Part shown: one piece after another, positions 16,096 through 22,880 of the stretch
How positions within the stretch are numbered: the first letter of the stretch is position 1
Layout: each line of letters opens with the position of its first letter
From: SHLQ01 sp964494395
Lineage (GTDB): Bacteria > Actinomycetota > Acidimicrobiia > Acidimicrobiales > SHLQ01
Assembly (NCBI GenBank): GCA_964494395.1
Contig: CAZBTI010000033.1
Location: forward strand, 1 to 29,761
Direction: 5' to 3'
DNA: 29,761 bases
Notes under the pieces: model-generated
Told to the model about the DNA's origin: nothing
Databases searched by the model: none
The model's input: the letters and a program-made list of their open reading frames with translations, nothing else
Position numbers and translations under genes: made by a program

Positions 16096-16583
16096 GCTGC
16101 ACCTCCGGCGACGCTCGCTACTGCTTTGACGATGTTGTGGTAGCCGGTACAGCGACAGAGGTTGCCTTCAAGGCCTTCACGGATCTGCTCTTCGGTAGGG
16201 TTCGGGTTCTCCTTCAGGAACGAAGTCGACGCCATGACCATGCCCGGCGTGCAGTAACCGCACTGCAGGGCGTGGCACTGCTGGAATGCTTCTTGCATTG
16301 GGTGCCAATTCTGATCGCCGGTGGCGATGCCCTCCGCCTCGGCCACAGCGGCCAAGCCTTCGATCGTCGTGAGGTCAGTGCCGTTCGCCTGTACGGCGAG
16401 GACTGTGCAGGACTTCACTGACTCGCCATCCATGTGAATCGTGCATGCGCCGCAGGATGAGCTATCGCATCCAATGTTCGTACCGGTAAGTCCAATGCCA
16501 TCGCGTAAGTGATGGACCAGCAAGGTTCTCGGTTCAACGTCGTGGGTATACGTCTTCCCGTTGACGGTGACAGATACGTCCAT
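16092..16583 (-). CDS. coxS: CO dehydrogenase-like 2Fe-2S subunit CoxS
   Basis: The small iron-sulfur subunit carries two [2Fe-2S] clusters between CoxL and CoxM. Ligands are visible: plant-ferredoxin-type C39, C44, C47 and C59 (GCDSSSCGACTIHMDG), and the helical-domain set C108, C111, C143 and C145 (QCGYCTPGM, LCRCTGYHNI). At 163 residues it is full length with an intact C-terminus. ATG 16583 follows an AGGGGGA box. It is the first gene of a leftward operon; the promoter should lie in 16584-16700, where a TATTTA stretch at 16596-16601 (minus strand) is the only suggestive element. Confidence 0.95.
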   Translation of the reverse strand: MDVSVTVNGKTYTHDVEPRTLLVHHLRDGIGLTGTNIGCDSSSCGACTIHMDGESVKSCTVLAVQANGTDLTTIEGLAAVAEAEGIATGDQNWHPMQEAFQQCHALQCGYCTPGMVMASTSFLKENPNPTEEQIREGLEGNLCRCTGYHNIVKAVASVAGGAA

Positions 16584-17065
16584 AGATCCCCCTAAATAGT
16601 GGTGTGCCCTTGATCCTGTCTCAGATTTGTGACGCGCGCCACTTGGAATGGATTACGGATCCAGTCGAGGACGGCTGGTGGACATCGTTCTTGTTCGCGG
16701 GTTCTTGTTTGCGAATCGCGATCGGTGTGGTCAAACGTGGAGGCTCGCGCCGCTTTCGTCAGAATTCATATCTACATCGGACGAGGTTCTGGCGGATTCG
16801 TTGACCACAGAGCGTGACTCAAAGTGACACATAGCGCGAAACCGTCAGACTGAAGTGGCGTATGCAATCCATGAACCTGACGAGTCCGACAATGACTCCT
16901 CTTTGCTCAAGACTGTTGAGAAACCGTGACGGACAGCCCGGAGGTTCCGCCGCGTTCGTTCCTTTCGTGTTAACCCCTTCCCTCTGGTGCTCAGAGAGCA
17001 TTTGTTGTTACTTTGCGTGACGAAGGCGGCGGGAAGTCCCGCCCGAGGATGGAGAAACAAACAAT
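16584..17065. other. Divergent intergenic region, coxS and secreted-protein gene
   Basis: This 482-bp stretch separates the leftward cox operon from the rightward secreted-protein gene and should hold both promoters. I found no convincing protein gene and no clear operator. One compact hairpin, GGCGGG/CCCGCC with a 4-base loop at 17028-17043, lies in the probable 5' UTR of the plus-strand gene about 23 bp before its ATG. It is too small to be called a riboswitch. Confidence 0.5.
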
Positions 17066-19690
17066 ATGTTACGAAAAGACCACCGATTGTCGCAGAACAG
17101 GGCATTGCGTGCAGGGCTCGCTGCTCTGCTTGTTGGCACAACCGTTGCCGTCGCCCCTATTGGCGCTGCAGCCCAGATCGATCTTGGCGCTGCCGAAGGT
17201 ACCTACACACTTCAGGACCAAAACTTTGGTCGCTTCCTTGAGAACCGAGACGATGGCAACGTCGGCACCGCTGCAGGCGAGAGCATCTCGACCGCATGGG
17301 CAGTGACGGCAACGCCTGACGGTTACCTCATTCAGTCCGTCGAGTCCGGCCTCTATCTCACGGCCAACCCGGCAGCTGATGATAACGCCGATAACTACAA
17401 CGTCACCGTAGGCGGAGCTGACGGAAACGTTCTCTGGGAAATCAACGAGAACGACGATGGTTCAGTAAGCATCTACAACATTGCGCTCGACCGTCGCGTC
17501 GATGCCGATCGCCGTAACCTCTTCAACGTCGACACCTCGAGACAGGCTCGTCCTGACACGCAGTGGGAACTCACCCGCCTCGACGTCGACGCCCCAGGTC
17601 CAGACGCAGACCCAGCGCCTGCTGGCGATGCTGTTACCTTCACGTTCGAGAACTTGCAGCCAGAAGATGGCTTCTTCTTCACCGAGCCATGGGTCGGGCT
17701 TCACGGCGACGACTTCGATCTCTTCGACATCGGCGACCGGGTAACCCCAGGTCTCGAGTCTCTTGCCGAGGGCGGCAACACCGAGCTTCTCGGCGAAGAG
17801 TTTGCTCAGCCAGGTCGCCTCCAGGCAACCATTGGTAACGGCGAAGTCCAGTTCATCTCGCCTGGAGAGACCATCTCCGGTTCGATCGATGTGCGTAACC
17901 CGCAGGCGTACCAGTACGTCTCCTACGCATCGATGTTCATCCCAACCAACGATGCGTTCTTCGGCAACGACGATCTCATCCAGATCTTCGACGACGAAGG
18001 AAACTTCCTTGGTCCAATCACCATCGACGTCTTTGGTTCTGACGCACTCGACGCTGGCACCGAGGTCAACGACGCCCAGGGCGCCGCTGGCTTCTCGCTC
18101 GGCTTCGACGGTGTGAACGGTGGAACCTCAACCGACGACCCAAGTGGTGTTGCTGCTTCTCACCCGGGCTTCGACAACCTCGTTGGACTCCAGACCGCAG
18201 CCGGAACCACCATTGGTTCTGACGGTGGCGGCGTAGTCGAAGATGACGAGCCTTTCGCTCGAATCACCATCGACCTCGGCGATCCAATCAACACCCAGTC
18301 GGCTGTTGGTCCACTCTTCGACGGAAGTGAAGTCGACGGAGCCCCAGCCCCAGCTCCTGATCCCGATCCAGTTCCTGATCCAGTTCCTGGAGATCCAATT
18401 GGCGCAGTCTTTGTCGGCACCAACGATCTGGATGATAACTCGGTTGCAGCGTTCGCCCGAGCAGCCGACGGCACGCTCAGCCCGATTGGTGAATTCTCGA
18501 CCGGCGGTCAAGGCTCCACCGAGTTCGACGGCGGCGAAGGCTTGGATCCATTGATCTCTGCCGACTCGCTCGTCGTGACCGAGGATGAGCGGTTCCTGCT
18601 CACCGTCAACGCTGGTAGCGACGAGATTGTCTCGTTCCGCATCAACGATGACTTCAGCCTCACCCGCGTCAGCGTCGTCGATTCCGGTGGCGTTGGACCG
18701 AACAGTGTCGCTGTCGACGATGGTTACGTATACGTCACCAACATCGACCGTGACGGACTTGCACTCGGCGAGGCGGGCACCACCCGTGGCGAGCCTAACG
18801 ACGAAGGAAACGTCGTTGGATTCACGCTCTCCGACAGCGGTGTGTTGACTCCGACCGGAAATTCGGTCGATCTCGACAACCGTCCTGCAAACATCGACTT
18901 CTCAGAAGACGGTGACCGCATCATCGTGTCGTCGATCACGTCTGGTTCCGCTGCACTACTTGGCGAAAACTCCGAAGCTTCGATCTACAGCTTCGACGTA
19001 TTGCGCTCTGGTCGTCTCCAGCTTGCCGACACCGGTACCCCAACCCTTCGAGGGAACACTGAGGGACGTAACTTGCCATCGGCTATCGACTTCGACATCA
19101 CTGTCCAGAACGGTCGTGAGTTCGTTGTCGTCACCGAGGCACGTGAGTTCAACTCAGAAGGTGCACCACCTGCCCTTCCAGCCCTCCAGGCTGGTTCGGT
19201 AACCGTATACGAGCTTGGCGATGACTCGAGCCTGACCATCACCGAAGGCGACTTTGCCTTCACCGATGGCAACCGAGCAGCACCAAATTCATTCGGTGCT
19301 GACGGACAGCAGCTCACCGCATGCTGGATCGACTTCGGTCACGGCTCCGGATCGGACATCTTCTATGTATCGAACGCAATTAACGCTTCGATCTCGAGTG
19401 TCCGCCTTGCTGATGATGGCACCCTCGAAGTTATCGAGACCATCGCTGCACAAGGAGTCAGCGGATTCGATCAGCCTGGACAGACCGGTCCTGAGGTCTT
19501 CGGTACCACCGACGGCTTCATCGACCTCGACGTCGCTCCAGACGGCGACTACCTCTACCAACTCGAAGGCCTTAGCGGAAGCATTGGCGTCTACGAGTTG
19601 GACGGACTTGGTGGTCTGACCCAGATCCAAGAGCTTTCGGGTGAACTCCCAGAAATTGACACCCAGGGTCTCGTCGCCATCGGCGGCTGA
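17066..19690 (+). CDS. Secreted protein: trefoil-like, spondin-like and beta-propeller parts
   Basis: 874 residues. Residues 1-36 are a signal peptide (basic start, ALRAGLAALLVGTTVAVAP core, AAA cleavage region). Residues about 42-171 resemble a ricin-type or other beta-trefoil fold (GRFLENRDDGN, repeated GLYL and SVSIYN blocks). Residues about 188-407 look like a spondin N-terminal domain (VTFTFENLQ, VGLHGDDFDLFD, SYASMFIPTNDAFFGND, then DPFARITIDL-like end). A Pro/Asp-rich linker spans about 421-445. Residues 446-874 are a lactonase-type/YncE-like propeller (DSLVVTEDERFLLTVNAGSDE, RPANIDFSEDGDRIIVSS). No membrane anchor or sorting signal is seen, so it is probably released or held by the propeller or trefoil. 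ATG 17066 fits the signal peptide; a GGAG box lies 12 bp upstream. It may act in adhesion or carbohydrate binding (inference); enzyme activity is unproven. Confidence 0.87.
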   Translation: MLRKDHRLSQNRALRAGLAALLVGTTVAVAPIGAAAQIDLGAAEGTYTLQDQNFGRFLENRDDGNVGTAAGESISTAWAVTATPDGYLIQSVESGLYLTANPAADDNADNYNVTVGGADGNVLWEINENDDGSVSIYNIALDRRVDADRRNLFNVDTSRQARPDTQWELTRLDVDAPGPDADPAPAGDAVTFTFENLQPEDGFFFTEPWVGLHGDDFDLFDIGDRVTPGLESLAEGGNTELLGEEFAQPGRLQATIGNGEVQFISPGETISGSIDVRNPQAYQYVSYASMFIPTNDAFFGNDDLIQIFDDEGNFLGPITIDVFGSDALDAGTEVNDAQGAAGFSLGFDGVNGGTSTDDPSGVAASHPGFDNLVGLQTAAGTTIGSDGGGVVEDDEPFARITIDLGDPINTQSAVGPLFDGSEVDGAPAPAPDPDPVPDPVPGDPIGAVFVGTNDLDDNSVAAFARAADGTLSPIGEFSTGGQGSTEFDGGEGLDPLISADSLVVTEDERFLLTVNAGSDEIVSFRINDDFSLTRVSVVDSGGVGPNSVAVDDGYVYVTNIDRDGLALGEAGTTRGEPNDEGNVVGFTLSDSGVLTPTGNSVDLDNRPANIDFSEDGDRIIVSSITSGSAALLGENSEASIYSFDVLRSGRLQLADTGTPTLRGNTEGRNLPSAIDFDITVQNGREFVVVTEAREFNSEGAPPALPALQAGSVTVYELGDDSSLTITEGDFAFTDGNRAAPNSFGADGQQLTACWIDFGHGSGSDIFYVSNAINASISSVRLADDGTLEVIETIAAQGVSGFDQPGQTGPEVFGTTDGFIDLDVAPDGDYLYQLEGLSGSIGVYELDGLGGLTQIQELSGELPEIDTQGLVAIGG

Positions 19691-19761
19691 TCCAACGGGG
19701 TCAAGCCCCACCCGAATGCGGGCGGTGACGTAGTTAGAGTCCGTTAACCGCTTGTTCACGA

Positions 19762-19793
19762 AGATGCCCCCGCCTCCCAAGGCGGGGGCATCT
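19762..19793 (+). terminator. Strong GC hairpin after the secreted-protein gene
   Basis: AGATGCCCCCGCCT (19762-19775) pairs perfectly over 14 bp with 19780-19793, leaving a CCCA loop. No U-tract follows, so it is a GC-type terminator or insulator. It lies between the preceding stop (19690) and the leuA leader promoter. Confidence 0.75.
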
Positions 19794-19806
19794 GCGCGAT
19801 TGCGGC

Positions 19807-19812
19807 TACGCT
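19807..19812 (+). promoter_or_regulatory. -10 element of a leaderless leuA-leader promoter
   Basis: TACGCT matches the actinobacterial TANNNT -10 consensus. It ends 6 bp before the A of the leader ATG at 19819, the spacing expected if transcription starts on that A and the leader mRNA has no 5' UTR. No -35 box is evident; the hairpin at 19762-19793 lies just upstream. Confidence 0.5.
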
Positions 19813-19818
19813 ACAGCC

Positions 19819-19863
19819 ATGGTTCTTCTCCTCGACCTACGACTTATGGGCCCGGCCTTCTGA
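19819..19863 (+). CDS. leuA leader peptide, leucine-rich
   Basis: A 14-codon reading frame encodes MVLLLDLRLMGPAF and stops at TGA 19861-19863, 64 bp before leuA. Five of the 14 codons are leucine (positions 3, 4, 5, 7 and 9), including a CTA, which is likely rare in this GC-rich genome. Together with the hairpin that begins inside the frame, this is the arrangement of a ribosome-mediated attenuator: slow reading of leucine codons would change the folding of the RNA before leuA. No ribosome-binding site is needed if the transcript is leaderless. Function is inferred from position and codon content. Confidence 0.72.
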   Translation: MVLLLDLRLMGPAF

Positions 19864-19895
19864 GCGTTCCGCCAGAACAGCCGGGGTATGTCGTA
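19838..19895 (+). promoter_or_regulatory. leuA: leuA attenuator hairpin overlapping the leader peptide
   Basis: CCCGGC (19851-19856) and TTCTG (19858-19862) pair with CAGAA (19873-19877) and GCCGGG (19880-19885). The stem can extend outward by TACGAC (19838-19843) with GTCGTA (19890-19895). The inner 5' arm contains the last leader codons and part of the stop codon, so a translating ribosome would decide whether it forms. There is no U-tract, so control could be by a GC-type terminator, Rho or translation of leuA. Confidence 0.6.
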
Positions 19896-19927
19896 CGTTC
19901 GAAACCATCTTTGAGGAGTATTCACCT

Positions 19928-21637
19928 ATGAGTGATCGCAATGATCAGGCAATGCGCTCTGCGCAGAAGTCGTCGGCAATGCCGGCACACAAATACCAAG
20001 CATTCCCACAAGTCGATCTGCCAGATCGCACGTGGCCCAGCAAGACCATCACCAAAGCGCCACTGTGGTGCTCGGTCGACCTTCGCGACGGAAACCAAGC
20101 GCTCATCGAGCCCATGGATTCCGAACGCAAGCACAAGATGTTCGATGCGCTCGTCGCTGCGGGCTTTAAGGAAATCGAGGTCGGCTTCCCGTCAGCATCG
20201 GATACTGACTTTCAGTTCGTGCGCGAAATCATCGAGCAGGGCAAGATCCCCGACGACGTCACCATTCAGGTGCTCACCCAATGCCGTGAGCCCCTGATTC
20301 GTCGTACGTACGAAGCCATTGCTGGTTCAAAGCAGGCCATCGTGCACATCTACAACTCGACTTCGACACTCCAACGCAAGGTCGTGTTCGGTCTCGACGA
20401 AGACGGCATCGTCGACATTGCGCTCAAGGGTGCCGAGCTCGCTCGCTCGCTCGAAGCAACGATTCCCGATACGAAGGTGCACTATGAGTACAGCCCCGAG
20501 TCCTTCACAGGAACCGAGCTCCCATTCGCGAAGCGCATCTGTGATGAAGTAATCGACGCGCTCGACCCGAGTGACAAGACGGTCATCATCAACCTGCCAG
20601 CAACGGTCGAGATGAGTACCGCCAACATCTACGGCGACATGATCGAGTGGATGGATCGCAACCTCGCCCGGCGCGACGAGATCGTGCTGAGTCTCCACCC
20701 GCACAACGATCGCGGCACCGGCGTTGCGGCAGCCGAGTTCGGCGTGATGGCTGGCGCTGATCGCGTCGAGGGAACCCTCTTCGGCAACGGTGAGCGAACT
20801 GGCAACGTCGACATCATCAACGTGGCAATGAACCTGTTCAGCCAAGGCGTCGACCCCGAGCTCGACATTTCAAACATCAACGAGCTGCGCCGCACCGCCG
20901 AGTACTGCAATCAGCTGCCCGTGCACCCTCGCCACCCATACGTCGGCGACCTCGTCTACACCGCCTTCAGTGGTTCGCATCAGGACGCCATCAAGAAGGG
21001 CTTCGAGGCAATGGCGAACAACGACTCGCCGCTCTTCGAGGTGCCGTACATTCCAATCGACCCTGAAGATGTCGGTCGCTCATATGAAGACGTGATTCGC
21101 GTGAACAGCCAGTCGGGCAAGGGTGGCGTTGCCTACCTACTGAAGGCCGAGCACAGCCTCGACCTTCCTCGCCGGATGCAGATCGAGTTCACTCGCGTCA
21201 TTCAAGGCATCACCGACCGGACCGGCAAGGAGATGACCGGCTCGAACATCTACGACGAGTTCGACGCCACCTATCTCTCTAGTAGCGGGCCTTACTTACT
21301 CAACGGCTTTGAAGTCGCACAGAACGCGCAAGGCGCCGACCAAACGCTGCTCACCGCTCGGGTATCGGAGAACGACGATCCCAAGGTTGTCCAAGGCACC
21401 GGCAACGGTTCGCTCTCGGCCTTTGTTGCCGGCATGGAAGAGCTGACGGGCCAACAGCTTCGAGTACTCGATTACCAAGAGCACTCAAAGGGGTCGGGTT
21501 CCGACGCTGTAGCGGTCACGTTCGTCGAGATGGAAATCGACGGCGCCAACCTGTGGGGCTGCGGTGTTCACACCGACATCACCACCAGCTCCATGCGAGC
21601 GGTGGTCAGCGCAATGAACCGTTCCGCCAGCAGCTAG
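19928..21637 (+). CDS. leuA: 2-isopropylmalate synthase, long actinobacterial form
   Basis: LeuA condenses acetyl-CoA with 2-ketoisovalerate, the first committed step of leucine synthesis, and is normally inhibited by leucine. The 569-residue length is that of the type II (LeuA2) form. Visible motifs: LRDGNQALIEPMD with catalytic Arg and metal-binding Asp, GFKEIEVGFPSAS, SLHPHNDRGTGVA with the metal-ligand histidines, and VEGTLFGNGERTGNVD. The C-terminal regulatory LeuA_dimer-type domain runs from about residue 430 (SGPYLLNGFEV to TDITTSSMRAVVSAMN). ATG 19928 has GAGGAG at 19913-19918. It follows the leader peptide and attenuator hairpin and stands alone, without leuB or leuCD alongside. Confidence 0.96.
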   Translation: MSDRNDQAMRSAQKSSAMPAHKYQAFPQVDLPDRTWPSKTITKAPLWCSVDLRDGNQALIEPMDSERKHKMFDALVAAGFKEIEVGFPSASDTDFQFVREIIEQGKIPDDVTIQVLTQCREPLIRRTYEAIAGSKQAIVHIYNSTSTLQRKVVFGLDEDGIVDIALKGAELARSLEATIPDTKVHYEYSPESFTGTELPFAKRICDEVIDALDPSDKTVIINLPATVEMSTANIYGDMIEWMDRNLARRDEIVLSLHPHNDRGTGVAAAEFGVMAGADRVEGTLFGNGERTGNVDIINVAMNLFSQGVDPELDISNINELRRTAEYCNQLPVHPRHPYVGDLVYTAFSGSHQDAIKKGFEAMANNDSPLFEVPYIPIDPEDVGRSYEDVIRVNSQSGKGGVAYLLKAEHSLDLPRRMQIEFTRVIQGITDRTGKEMTGSNIYDEFDATYLSSSGPYLLNGFEVAQNAQGADQTLLTARVSENDDPKVVQGTGNGSLSAFVAGMEELTGQQLRVLDYQEHSKGSGSDAVAVTFVEMEIDGANLWGCGVHTDITTSSMRAVVSAMNRSASS

Positions 21638-21664
21638 CCATCAACTTGATGGGGCCTGTCCCCG
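21638..21664 (+). terminator. Possible terminator after leuA
   Basis: Just after the leuA TAG, CCATCAA/TTGATGG (21638-21652) and GGGG/CCCC (21651-21654 and 21660-21663) form two overlapping short palindromes, followed by GTTT. Stem length is modest. The GGGGCCTGTCCCC core also resembles scattered REP-like motifs. Confidence 0.35.
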
Positions 21665-21721
21665 TTTGTCCGGGTGGAAACAACTGTTCTTCCCGAGTTT
21701 CGGTTCACTACGCCACGCTCG

Positions 21722-21727
21722 TAGACT
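21722..21727 (+). promoter_or_regulatory. Possible -10 box for rpsL-rpsG
   Basis: TAGACT fits the actinobacterial -10 pattern, and TTCGGT at 21699-21704, 17 bp upstream, is a weak -35 candidate. If used, the transcript would carry a leader of about 100 nt before rpsL. Seen by eye only. Confidence 0.3.
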
Positions 21728-21835
21728 CTCCAGCTGGCCTGCTCTCGAGTAGGTCACACCCCTGGCTACCGCGATTTGTGGTGCCAGTCGAAGAACGTGG
21801 GGCCATAGCCGGTCCACAGGGAGAAGGGTTTCGTT

Positions 21836-22204
21836 ATGCCAACAATCAACCAGCTGGTCCGCAAGGGCCGGGAATCTAAGCGGCGTAAGGAAACTACGCC
21901 AGCTCTCAAGGGCGCTCCTCAGCGTCGTGGCGTGTGCACGCGTGTGTACACCACCACTCCAAAGAAGCCGAACTCTGCACTCCGCAAGGTCTGCCGTGTT
22001 CGCCTCACCTCTGGCATCGAAGTGACCGCCTACATCCCAGGCGAAGGCCACAACCTCCAAGAGCACAGCATCGTTCTCGTGCGTGGCGGTCGTGTAAAGG
22101 ACCTTCCTGGTGTTCGCTACAAGGTCATCCGTGGCACGCTCGACACCTCCGGTGTTCGTGACCGCAAGCAAGCTCGTTCCCGTTACGGCGCAAAGAAGGG
22201 CTGA
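21836..22204 (+). CDS. rpsL: 30S ribosomal protein S12
   Basis: A 122-residue S12, full length, starting MPTINQLVRKGR and ending RSRYGAKKG. S12 sits at the decoding centre. The loop TTTPKKPNSALRK and GGRVKDLPGVRYKV carry lysines at the positions where streptomycin-resistance substitutions usually arise, so the sequence is of the sensitive type. A GGGAGAAGGG box lies about 8 bp before the ATG. It is followed by rpsG after 5 bp. Confidence 0.98.
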   Translation: MPTINQLVRKGRESKRRKETTPALKGAPQRRGVCTRVYTTTPKKPNSALRKVCRVRLTSGIEVTAYIPGEGHNLQEHSIVLVRGGRVKDLPGVRYKVIRGTLDTSGVRDRKQARSRYGAKKG

Positions 22205-22209
22205 GGCAC

Positions 22210-22677
22210 ATGCGTAAAAACACAGCACCACGTCGCGAGCTCGCTCCAGACCCTGTTTATGACTCCGTGCTCGTCACGCAGTTCGTCAACAAAGTTCTCC
22301 AGCGCGGAAAGCGCGCAACCGCCGAGCGTATCGTGTACGAAGCACTCGATACCGTTGCAGAGAAGACCGGCGGCGAAGCCCTGGCAGTACTCAAGCGCGC
22401 GGTCGACAACACTCGTCCACAGCTTGAGGTCCGCAGCCGCCGTGTCGGCGGCGCCACCTATCAGGTGCCAGTCGAGGTTCGTCCTCGTCGTGCAAACACC
22501 CTCGCCATTCGTTGGTTGGTCAACAACTCACGTTCACGCCGCGAGCGTTCGATGGCACAGCGTCTCGCGAATGAATTGCTCGATGCTTCCAACGCTGTTG
22601 GCGCATCGGTGAAGCAGCGCGAAGATCTTCAGAAGATGGCTGAATCCAACAAGGCATTCGCTCACTACCGCTGGTAG
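22210..22677 (+). CDS. rpsG: 30S ribosomal protein S7
   Basis: A 155-residue S7 (the family is usually about 156), starting MRKNTAPRRELAPDPVY. Conserved segments include VTQFVNKVLQRGKR, the PQLEVRSRRVGGATYQVPVEV beta-hairpin region, RRANTLAIRWLVNNSR and NKAFAHYRW at the end. S7 nucleates assembly of the 3' domain of 16S rRNA. It is translated from ATG 22210, 5 bp after rpsL. Two hairpins follow, so the usual fusA and tuf genes are not in this transcript. Confidence 0.98.
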   Translation: MRKNTAPRRELAPDPVYDSVLVTQFVNKVLQRGKRATAERIVYEALDTVAEKTGGEALAVLKRAVDNTRPQLEVRSRRVGGATYQVPVEVRPRRANTLAIRWLVNNSRSRRERSMAQRLANELLDASNAVGASVKQREDLQKMAESNKAFAHYRW

Positions 22678-22689
22678 CGCTAAATCTGT

Positions 22690-22708
22690 AACGGGCTTGG
22701 CCCGTTTC
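22690..22708 (+). terminator. Terminator hairpin after rpsG
   Basis: AACGGGC (22690-22696) pairs with GCCCGTT (22700-22706) around a TTG loop and is followed by TTCGT. A 7-bp stem with a short U-stretch lying 12 bp after the rpsG stop. Confidence 0.6.
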
Positions 22709-22736
22709 GTACGTACGAGTTCTGAGTAATCGTGTG

Positions 22737-22763
22737 AAGGCCGGGCCGCATTGGCCCGGCCTT
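22737..22763 (+). terminator. Second, stronger terminator hairpin after rpsG
   Basis: AAGGCCGGGCC (22737-22747) pairs perfectly over 11 bp with GGCCCGGCCTT (22753-22763) around a five-base loop. With the hairpin at 22690 it makes a tandem stop between rpsG and the surface-protein gene. Confidence 0.75.
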
Positions 22764-22880
22764 CGACGCGTAAGAAGCGCAACTAGCTGCGTGGTGATCA
22801 ATCTTGGGCTTCCGTATGTTGAATTAAACCCCTTCTCAGCAGTTGCCTTAAAGTTTCGGAATGCGGGCCGATTGGCCTAT

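Noticed and set aside
17028..17043. GGCGGG/CCCGCC hairpin considered as a riboswitch before the secreted-protein gene.
   Set aside because: A single 6-bp stem with no conserved aptamer sequence around it.
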